Shown here in pieces: positions 1-5,016 of a DNA stretch of 28,604 nt. How positions within the stretch are numbered: position 1 is the first letter of the stretch; each line of letters begins with the position of its first letter. The stretch covers positions 1 to 28,604 of the forward strand of contig JANTGN010000006.1 in NCBI GenBank assembly GCA_024762895.1, given 5' to 3'. A program made the position numbers and the translations under genes. Below the pieces are notes generated by a model that saw only the letters and a list, made by a program, of their open reading frames with translations, ran no database searches and was not told where the DNA came from. The DNA comes from Thiotrichales bacterium (GTDB taxonomy: Bacteria; Pseudomonadota; Gammaproteobacteria; J044).

Positions 1-118
1 CTTCAAGACCTGAACCGTGTGCACAAATGTTCTCCCCAAGCTCTAGAACTGACATTTGTCTGTCTTCAAATTTATCGCAAACTTCAAGCATTCGTTTGAT
101 TATCGATTCATTTGACAT
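1..118 (-). CDS. Partial cassette ORF, unknown function
   Basis: An open frame starts at ATG 118 and runs off the left edge of the window without a stop (39 codons visible: MSNESIIKRMLEVCDKFEDR, then QMSVLELGENICAHGSGLE). It begins just after attC1 and has the same strand as the other cassettes, so I read it as the 5' part of a further integron cassette gene. The visible part is soluble, mostly helical and shows no signal peptide. Short proteins of this look are sometimes annotated as immunity-like, but I cannot support a function. The base composition is AT-rich like the neighbouring cassettes and unlike the chromosome to the right. Confidence 0.55.
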   Translation of the reverse strand, partial: MSNESIIKRMLEVCDKFEDRQMSVLELGENICAHGSGLE

Positions 119-133
119 GATTTCTATTTGAAT

Positions 134-208
134 GCCTAAAGGTTGAGTTGTAGGGATTTTACGAAGCGCAGCGTAGCGAAAATTCCCACACGAACGAATT
201 GTTAGTTG
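134..208 (-). repeat. attC: attC recombination site (attC1), degenerate crossover
   Basis: Read on the minus strand the site begins with CTAACAATTCGTTC, as in well-known attC sites. It has a central inverted repeat (GGGATTTT at 153-160 against AAAATTCCC at 179-187 on the plus strand) and an L'-like CAACTCAA. It ends CTTTAGGC where GTTAGGC would be expected. It lies directly 3' of the glyoxalase-fold gene, where an attC belongs. The G-to-T change at the crossover core may weaken or abolish recombination. The loop shares the 11-mer ACGAAGCGCAG with attC2. Confidence 0.7.
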
Positions 209-213
209 TGACT

Positions 214-609
214 CTAACCATTTTGATGAAACTCTATTACATTATTATCTTGATCTCTAATGAAAAACATTACTCCACCGTTTGGTAGCGTTATCGGACC
301 TTCAGTAATGTGGATGTTTAATTTTTCAATCTCTTTTTGTACTGCTTTAATATCGTTAACATCTAAGGCTACGTGAGTAAAACCAGGATACCTTTCAGTT
401 GCATCCATGAGGATATTTTTATCGGAGTTTGTATTGGCATTAAGGATTAAATTGATGTTTACACCTGATGGGTGCTCCATAATAGCAACGGGTTCAGGGC
501 CGATTGGGCCTGCGATAAATATAAAGCCAAGCTGCTCATAAAATGCTCTTGCGCTATCAAGGCTTGCCACCCTGATACCTATATGATTTATGCCAATTAT
601 TTCTTTCAT
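214..609 (-). CDS. VOC/glyoxalase-fold protein (integron cassette)
   Basis: This 131-residue protein belongs to the vicinal oxygen chelate superfamily: it shows the paired beta-alpha-beta-beta-beta pattern, one half starting at INHIGIRVASLDSARAFYEQLGF and the second at FTHVALDVNDIKAVQKEIEK. Likely metal ligands are His8, the His in FTHVALDV and the Glu in NVIEFHQ near the C-terminus, as in glyoxalase I relatives. The substrate cannot be assigned; the family includes lyases, dioxygenases and antibiotic-binding proteins such as fosfomycin or bleomycin resistance factors. ATG 609 has an AAAGGA ribosome binding site 5-10 bases upstream. The gene sits alone between attC2 and attC1 with its stop beside attC1, so it is a typical single-gene cassette. 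Confidence 0.85.
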   Translation of the reverse strand: MKEIIGINHIGIRVASLDSARAFYEQLGFIFIAGPIGPEPVAIMEHPSGVNINLILNANTNSDKNILMDATERYPGFTHVALDVNDIKAVQKEIEKLNIHITEGPITLPNGGVMFFIRDQDNNVIEFHQNG

Positions 610-630
610 ATATATCCTTTGTTTTTACAT

Positions 631-698
631 CAGCTAACGTGCAAGTTGTGCGGCGCAAACGAAGCGCAGTTTGCGTCCGAACGAGCGCCTTGTTAGGC
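631..698 (-). repeat. attC: attC recombination site (attC2)
   Basis: On the minus strand the site runs from GCCTAACAAGG (R'' end, 698) to CACGTTAGCTG (R' end, 631). It contains CGTTCGGACGC and ACAACTTG boxes and an inner stem GCGCAAAC/GTTTGCG. This is the full attC layout in the orientation expected for minus-strand cassettes. The stop codon of the kinase-like gene (693-695) lies inside the site, which is common for cassette genes. The loop carries ACGAAGCGCAG at 659-669, also found in attC1. Confidence 0.88.
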
Positions 699-1235
699 TT
701 TAATTTCAAACAACTTTTTAGCATCATGTAAAACTTCATCCGGTGTTTTTCCATGTGTATAAATAGTCTGTGTCGCGAACAGATTGTTTGTAGGATGCAT
801 TATTAAATATGTATTGACCTCCCAGTTCTCTTTAAAGCCAGGTAGTGACTTGATATTTACCTCCAAATCCTTTGATGGTATCAATAGCACAACTTCGTCG
901 ACTAAGTTAAATGCGTTTTTTGCTCTTTCAATTTGATGTGGTTCATCAAAAGAGTGAGCACCAGCACCTAAGTCGATAATATGGTTCGGGTGGTCTCTTA
1001 TAATAGGCTCCAATATTTGAGACTTGTACTCATTTATGTATTGAATCATCGCGTAAGCACCTTCATTTTCATTTATTTCTAGTGCTTTGTCCCGACTTAA
1101 GCCTATCTTGTATCTATATTTATCTTTAATTTTGTCGTACGTACAAACAGGCAATCCCAATTCGGCACCGAGTAAACCAGCGAGTGTTGTTTTTCCTACA
1201 CCTATTGGTCCTGTTAACACGACGGTTTTATTCAT
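693..1235 (-). CDS. P-loop kinase-like protein (integron cassette)
   Basis: The 180-residue product has an N-terminal Walker A motif, GPIGVGKTT (residues 9-17), preceded by a hydrophobic beta strand (TVVLT), as in shikimate kinase and other small-molecule kinases or AAA_33 proteins. A Walker-B-like strand HIIDLGAGAH lies near residues 88-97, and VDEVVLLIPSKD suggests a further core strand. The sequence differs enough from AroK, in length and in lacking its substrate motifs, that shikimate kinase is not supported; the phosphate acceptor is unknown. The start ATG 1235 has a GAGGA site six bases upstream. The reading frame ends inside attC2 and starts just after the attC-like end at 1273, so it is a single-gene cassette. 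Confidence 0.8.
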   Translation of the reverse strand: MNKTVVLTGPIGVGKTTLAGLLGAELGLPVCTYDKIKDKYRYKIGLSRDKALEINENEGAYAMIQYINEYKSQILEPIIRDHPNHIIDLGAGAHSFDEPHQIERAKNAFNLVDEVVLLIPSKDLEVNIKSLPGFKENWEVNTYLIMHPTNNLFATQTIYTHGKTPDEVLHDAKKLFEIKA

Positions 1236-1272
1236 TTATTCCTCAAAGTTGAAGTGACCTAATCTTTAACTA

Positions 1273-1292
1273 GTCTAACGCCGAGTTATGCA
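1273..1292 (-). repeat. attC-like R'/L' end (partial or decayed attC)
   Basis: On the minus strand this reads GCATAACTCGGCGTTAGAC, matching the right half of attC sites (AACTC, then GCGTTAG and a purine-pyrimidine end). It marks the junction between the DUF6624 cassette and the kinase cassette. No clean left half (CTAACAA) is visible within about 120 bases; the DUF6624 coding sequence occupies that space. The site may be truncated, strongly diverged, or lost by an earlier rearrangement. Confidence 0.5.
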
Positions 1293-1293
1293 T

Positions 1294-1884
1294 CTACCGC
1301 CACCCGACCTGTTTCGCCCACTGGTCACCGGCTTCCCGATAGGACACAATATCAACCGGCGCTTTCCCGCCCTCGGCTTCTACCTCTTCCCGGTGCTTTG
1401 CCAGTGACTCTGCAAACGGAGGAAGCCCTACTGATGCGCGTAACTCATCGACTTGCCGGGAATTCTCTACCTCGCAATCAAGTTCTCCGTTTTCATTCCA
1501 ATCAAGCACCGTTCCGTAAACTTGTGGCTTACCCTCATTGAAGCGGATTCGATCGGACAAGAAAGCCACTAACTTCGCCGGTGCCTCACCGGCACGAGAT
1601 GCCTTCTCCAACGCTTCGAGAAAACGCCTTTGAAGGGCGGGCGTGCATATTGAATGCTGCGCAATTAACCACGCTGCCCGACAACCCTCCAGACCAACCA
1701 TAGAAACGCCAGGCCAACCATGAACAGAGACGATACGATCGAGAGCTTTAGCATTTTCGACATGGACTCGCTGCATCTCTTCGTCGTAGGAGCCGTAAAG
1801 CCTTTCCTCCTCCAGCAGCTTTTCTCTTGTTTCATTGTCACGCTGCTTCAAGCTATTCAGCTCTGCAATCAATGCTTGGTTCAT
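1294..1884 (-). CDS. DUF6624 domain protein (first integron cassette)
   Basis: The 196-residue product is recognisable as a DUF6624 protein by the stretch HGWPGVSMVGLEGCRAAWL followed by IAQHS, by LVAFLSDRIRFNEGKPQVYG, and by the closing VDELRASVGLPPFAE. The N-terminal 60 residues are charged and helical. No signal peptide or membrane segment is seen, so a cytoplasmic protein is likely. DUF6624 has no established function; to my knowledge such genes are seen in cassette arrays and actinobacterial genomes. ATG 1884 has AAAAGGA eight bases upstream. The gene lies between the attI-like crossover and the attC-like end at 1273, which makes it the most recently placed cassette if insertion occurred at attI. 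Confidence 0.8.
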   Translation of the reverse strand: MNQALIAELNSLKQRDNETREKLLEEERLYGSYDEEMQRVHVENAKALDRIVSVHGWPGVSMVGLEGCRAAWLIAQHSICTPALQRRFLEALEKASRAGEAPAKLVAFLSDRIRFNEGKPQVYGTVLDWNENGELDCEVENSRQVDELRASVGLPPFAESLAKHREEVEAEGGKAPVDIVSYREAGDQWAKQVGWR

Positions 1885-1899
1885 TGGGCTGTCCTTTTC

Positions 1900-1953
1900 G
1901 AGCCTAACAGTATATTAGACGGAATCTGTATTATTAGTGATAGACGGATTCCG
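1900..1953 (-). other. attI: attI-like recombination site
   Basis: On the minus strand GTCTAATATACTGTTAGGC (1902-1920) gives a crossover core GTTAGGC immediately upstream of the first cassette, opposed by GTCTAA in an inverted arrangement. Further out are two direct repeats of AGACGGA (1917-1923 and 1942-1948 on the plus strand), 25 bases apart, which could be integrase-binding repeats like DR1/DR2 of attI1. The position between the divergent integrase and the first cassette is where attI must lie. There is no sequence consensus for attI across integrons, so the outer limits are guesses. Confidence 0.55.
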
Positions 1954-1967
1954 CCTATTGTGCGAAT

Positions 1968-1989
1968 GGCCGATTCGGCCTGGTATGAT
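1968..1989 (+). promoter_or_regulatory. Promoter of the integrase gene with overlapping palindrome
   Basis: TGGTATGAT at 1981-1989 is a good extended -10 element (TG-N-TATGAT) reading toward the integrase start at 2046. Directly upstream, GGCCGATTCGGCC (1968-1980) is an inverted repeat that would lie in the spacer between -10 and -35 and could be an operator. No canonical LexA box (CTGT-N8-ACAG) was seen, although SOS control is common for integron integrases. An AAGGA site at 2033-2037 precedes the ATG. Confidence 0.4.
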
Positions 1990-2045
1990 TTGCAGCATCT
2001 CCATCTCCCGGGCAGGAAGCCCAAATATTGACAAGGATTGTTCTA

Positions 2046-2702
2046 ATGTCTGAATCCATTCATCACGTCCCTGACACTGCTTCCCGTTTCTTCGATAACT
2101 ATCTGAAATGTCTTGATGATAACAACATCCCCGTAAAACAAAGAAGGTGGTATGTGTAGCACATCGAGGCCTTTATTAAGGCCCAGAACGGCCAAAAGAT
2201 CAAGACGCTTACAAGCCAGGATATTCCCCACTATCTTAAGATGATAGGCCGCCAAAAATCACCTTTCTGGCTGGCAATTTCGTCAAATAATCGATGCTAT
2301 ACGGATTCTTTATTGTGACCTTATAGCAACAGCCAAGTGCCAGGAAGTCGATTGGCATTATTGGCTGGATTCCGCTAAACAGCTTGATGCCGATCACCCG
2401 ACTACAGCGCGCCAACTCACACCCGATCAATTGAGTTATATCAACGAGCGTAGAGGAGAAGGTCCAGTTAATCAGGTCAGGGCCATGCACCATGACCTGC
2501 TTGTACGTTTTACCAGCGAAATCCGTCGTCGGGGCTATGCCTACCGTACCGAACAGAGTTATGAACAATGGGTATGCCGCTTCATACTGTTTTGCAAGGA
2601 CGTTACGCCCGAGCAGGCAGGCCCAAAAGAGGTCAAATCCTTTCTGGATTATCTTGCTATCAGGCTGCGGGTGAGCGCCAGCACACAATATCAGGCGCTC
2701 AA
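2046..2702 (+). pseudogene. intI: Integron integrase remnant (intI pseudogene)
   Basis: Translation from ATG 2046 gives SRFFDNYLKCLDDNN and QRRWYV, then an in-frame TAG at 2157-2159, then HIEAFIKAQNGQKIKTL and IPHYLKMIGRQK. The match resumes one frame over from about 2272 with WQFRQIIDAIRILYCDL, VDWHYWLDSAKQLDADHPT, RTEQSYEQWVCRFILF and SASTQYQALN. These match the integron integrase family that carries an N-terminal extension before the SAM-like core-binding domain (LRTEQAYVxWIRRF and SASTQNQALN in intact members). Homology stops near 2702, where the end of the DUF2238 gene begins. The whole catalytic domain, with the Arg-His-Arg residues and nucleophilic Tyr, is missing. One stop, one frameshift and a truncation make it non-functional. 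Confidence 0.88.
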
Positions 2703-3316
2703 TTTTCCAGCGCTGCAATCTGCCGATTATGATAGGGCCCAAGAATGATCTGCCCCAGCATGGCCCCGATCAGGGCCAGGAACATGTCCCATTGAGTGTC
2801 CCATACATCGCCCTGGGTGCCGAGGAAGGCCTCGGCGCCGGTCTCGGAAAAGATCGCGGCCCACCATTCCAGCATTTCATAAAAGGCGCTGAAGGCCAGG
2901 CAGAAGCTGGTGACGTAGAGGAACAGCCAGGGGCCGTTCTTAAGGCAGGTGTTACGGATCAGGATCTCACGGGCCAGGATGGCGGGGACGAAGCCCTGGG
3001 CAAAGTGCCCGAGGCGGTCGAAATAATTGCGTGACAGGTCGTAGTGGTCCCTCAGGTCATTGAACCAGGGCACCTCGGCATAGGTGTAGTGACCGCCGAT
3101 GACCAGGATCACGGCATGAACGGCCAGTAGATAATAGGTCAGGGGCGTGAGGGGAAAGCGCCGCCAGGTAGGCACGAGGATGGCGATACCGATCATGACC
3201 GGCACGGTCTCCATGAACCAGGTCAGGCGGTCGGTCGGGCCAATGCCGCTCCAGGTCAGGGCCAGCAGGACCAGTCCCAGGAGGGCCAGTGGAATGACAG
3301 GCGACTGCCTAGTCAC
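2699..3316 (-). CDS. DUF2238 (YjdF-like) inner membrane protein
   Basis: I choose GTG 3316 as start (VTRQSPVIPLALLGLVLL), giving 205 residues, the usual length of the family; an upstream extension of this frame only reads through the methyltransferase gene. The protein has about six hydrophobic segments and the family signature HYTYAEVPWFN, DRLGHFAQGFVPAILARE and SAFYEMLEWW, ending TQWDMFLALIGAMLG. Conserved His, Asp and Glu residues in and near the helices suggest ion binding or catalysis, but the function is not established. Its start overlaps the methyltransferase stop by eight bases, so the two are translationally coupled. The last codons abut the truncated integrase, and the TGA stop lies at the junction, so the extreme C-terminus may have been trimmed by that rearrangement. 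Confidence 0.82.
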   Translation of the reverse strand: MTRQSPVIPLALLGLVLLALTWSGIGPTDRLTWFMETVPVMIGIAILVPTWRRFPLTPLTYYLLAVHAVILVIGGHYTYAEVPWFNDLRDHYDLSRNYFDRLGHFAQGFVPAILAREILIRNTCLKNGPWLFLYVTSFCLAFSAFYEMLEWWAAIFSETGAEAFLGTQGDVWDTQWDMFLALIGAMLGQIILGPYHNRQIAALEN

Positions 3317-3914
3317 GCTTTTCCAGGGTGATATAACGGAACCAGCCACCGGGGATGGTGGGGTGGTCTTCCAGTGTTTCCAGTTGTGGGCACTGGGCCA
3401 GGAGTTCCTCAAAGACCACATTGGTACGGGTGGCGACGCGGGAGATAAAGGGGTTGATGAGTCTTCTAAGCGGGGCAACCTGGCCCGGTTTAAGGAACTT
3501 GTCCAGGATGAGCAGGGTGCCGCCGGGTTTGAGTACGCGCCCTGCTTCCCTGAGCGCGCGGTGGGGCTCGGGAACGACGGCCAGGATCAGGTGCATGACG
3601 ACATGATCGAACTGGTTGTCGTCGAAGGGCAGGTCCATGACGTCGCCCTGATGCAGTTCGATGGAGTGTTCGGAGGCCTCGGCTCGCTGTGTGGCCTTTT
3701 TCAGCATGGCGGGGGTCAGGTCCACCCCGGTATAGACGGGGCCGGGTGGCAGGTGCTGGATATCCAGCCCGGTGCCGATGCCGGGTATCAGAACCGTATC
3801 ACCCGCAGCACCCTTGAGTCGCTGAAGGCTCTTTCCACGCCAGGAGCTGGTCGCTCCTGAGACCATGGCATCATAAATGGGGGCAATGAAGGTGTAGCTG
3901 TGTTTCAGCGACAC
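3309..3914 (-). CDS. Class I SAM-dependent methyltransferase
   Basis: The product (201 residues from GTG 3914) shows the Rossmann methyltransferase order: motif I VLIPGIGTGLDIQHLP near residues 40-55, an acidic strand-2 end in YTGVDLTPAMLKKA, motif with LHQGDVMDLPFDDNQFDHVV, and REAGRVLKPGGTLLILDKFL near residue 130. This is the Methyltransf_11/UbiE-like pattern; the substrate (lipid, quinone or small molecule) is unknown. Upstream in-frame ATGs read through apaG and give nonsense, so GTG with GGGGG about ten bases upstream is preferred. It lies 13 bases after apaG and overlaps the DUF2238 gene, which suggests a three-gene operon and possibly a membrane-linked substrate. Confidence 0.82.
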   Translation of the reverse strand: MSLKHSYTFIAPIYDAMVSGATSSWRGKSLQRLKGAAGDTVLIPGIGTGLDIQHLPPGPVYTGVDLTPAMLKKATQRAEASEHSIELHQGDVMDLPFDDNQFDHVVMHLILAVVPEPHRALREAGRVLKPGGTLLILDKFLKPGQVAPLRRLINPFISRVATRTNVVFEELLAQCPQLETLEDHPTIPGGWFRYITLEKRD

Positions 3915-3927
3915 GGCAGGTACCCCC

Positions 3928-4311
3928 TTAATGCAGCATCCTGGGCACGGACAGGCGGAAGGGGTCGATCTCGGCCTCGAAGGACTCGCCGTCGTCGGAC
4001 ACCATCTGGTAGCTGCCCTGCATGGTGCCCACGGGGGTCTCGAGTATGGTACCGCTGGTGTATTTGAAGCCTTCGCCGGGATTGAGGTGGGGTTTTTCGC
4101 CGACCACGCCCTCACCGCGTACCTCCTGCACCTGGCCATTGGCATCGGTGATGATCCAGTGACGGGTCATCAGGCGCGCCGGGTTCTCGCCCTCATTGCG
4201 AATGGTGATGGTGTAGGAGAAGACGTAACGGTTCTCATCGGGGCTGGATTCGCCCTCGATGTAGTTGGTCTCGACATCGACGGTAATCAGGTTGTCTGGT
4301 ATCTCATTCAT
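3928..4311 (-). CDS. apaG: ApaG protein
   Basis: The 127-residue length and the sequence fit ApaG throughout: VDVETNYIEGESSPDENRYVFSYTITIRNEG at residues 10-40, LMTRHWIITDANG, VRGEGVVGEKPHLNPGEGFKYTSG and TPVGTMQGSYQMV. It forms a fibronectin-type-III-like beta sandwich with a GxGxxG-like loop (RGEGVVG). ApaG has been linked to Co2+/Mg2+ resistance, and its domain occurs in F-box proteins, but its molecular role is unsettled. In enterobacteria it sits with ksgA and apaH; here it leads a methyltransferase/DUF2238 operon instead. Confidence 0.95.
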   Translation of the reverse strand: MNEIPDNLITVDVETNYIEGESSPDENRYVFSYTITIRNEGENPARLMTRHWIITDANGQVQEVRGEGVVGEKPHLNPGEGFKYTSGTILETPVGTMQGSYQMVSDDGESFEAEIDPFRLSVPRMLH

Positions 4312-4424
4312 GCGCCCATTATAACCATGAGCAGCGGTGAGCGACGAGAAACACTAAAAACAGTGGCGAATTCCGGTCGTGCGCCCGGCTGGTACTCTGG
4401 CCGGGCTTCTGATGACGATACCGA

Positions 4425-4883
4425 TTATTCGTGATGGTGGTGGTGCATCATGCCGCCATCACCCTTTTTGACCGGGGCGTTGACGCTGAGCTTGGTGCCA
4501 TCATCCAGGATCAGGGTGATCTGGGTGGTATCACCGGCGACCAGGCGGCGTTTGGGTTGCATCAGCATCAGGTGATAGTCACCCGGTTTCAGGGCCACGG
4601 AACCACCGGGAGGTATTGGTATGGACTTCTGCGGGATCATACGTGCCATGCCATCTTTCATGATGCTGCGATGCAGTTCGACATGGTCATAATCGGGGCC
4701 TTCGGCCGCCGTGATGCTGCGGGCCTCCTTGCCCTCGTTGTGCACGATCATAAAGCCAGCCAGCATGGCCATCCCCGGAGGACCCTCGCGAACCCAGGGG
4801 TCTTCAATGGACACGGTGGCCGTCTGTGCAGAGGCCGTACTCAGGATAAAAGGCAGCAAAAACAGACTCAGTAAACGCGGCAT
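4425..4883 (-). CDS. Periplasmic copper chaperone PCu(A)C
   Basis: The protein (152 residues) starts with a signal peptide, MPRLLSLFLLPFILSTASAQ, with cleavage likely after TASA. The mature part is a PCu(A)C cupredoxin-like domain: DPWVREGPPGMAMLAGFMIVHN, VELHRSIMKDGMARM and DYHLMLM provide the His/Met ligands of the H-M...H-x-M copper site. Members deliver Cu(I) to the CuA or CuB centre of cytochrome oxidases, often with Sco. The C-terminus is a short Met/His tail (MMHHHHHE), which may add copper affinity. No sco or cytochrome oxidase gene is in the window. It is divergent from the large FAD/Fe-S gene. Confidence 0.93.
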   Translation of the reverse strand: MPRLLSLFLLPFILSTASAQTATVSIEDPWVREGPPGMAMLAGFMIVHNEGKEARSITAAEGPDYDHVELHRSIMKDGMARMIPQKSIPIPPGGSVALKPGDYHLMLMQPKRRLVAGDTTQITLILDDGTKLSVNAPVKKGDGGMMHHHHHE

Positions 4884-5016
4884 GATTAAACTCCGAGTGA
4901 ATTCGAATGAGGCAAGCCTATCTCAACTCAAAGATGATTGCATTGAGGATTATCATGGCCAAGACTGGCCACCCTTTATGCTATGATTGGCAGCCGTTCA
5001 GAATCACCTTGATACC

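Noticed and set aside
1347..1370. Possible left half of a long attC inside the DUF6624 gene
   Set aside because: Some bases match the GCCGAGTTAT arm at 1273-1292, but there is no CTAAC core and the region is coding, so the match is likely chance.
2236..2742. 168-codon minus-strand ORF across the integrase remnant
   Set aside because: It is the antisense of the integrase pseudogene, whose plus-strand frames give clear family matches.
4383..4406. Inverted repeat GCCCGGC/GCCGGGC downstream of the PCu(A)C gene
   Set aside because: No T-tract follows on either strand, so a rho-independent terminator is not supported.
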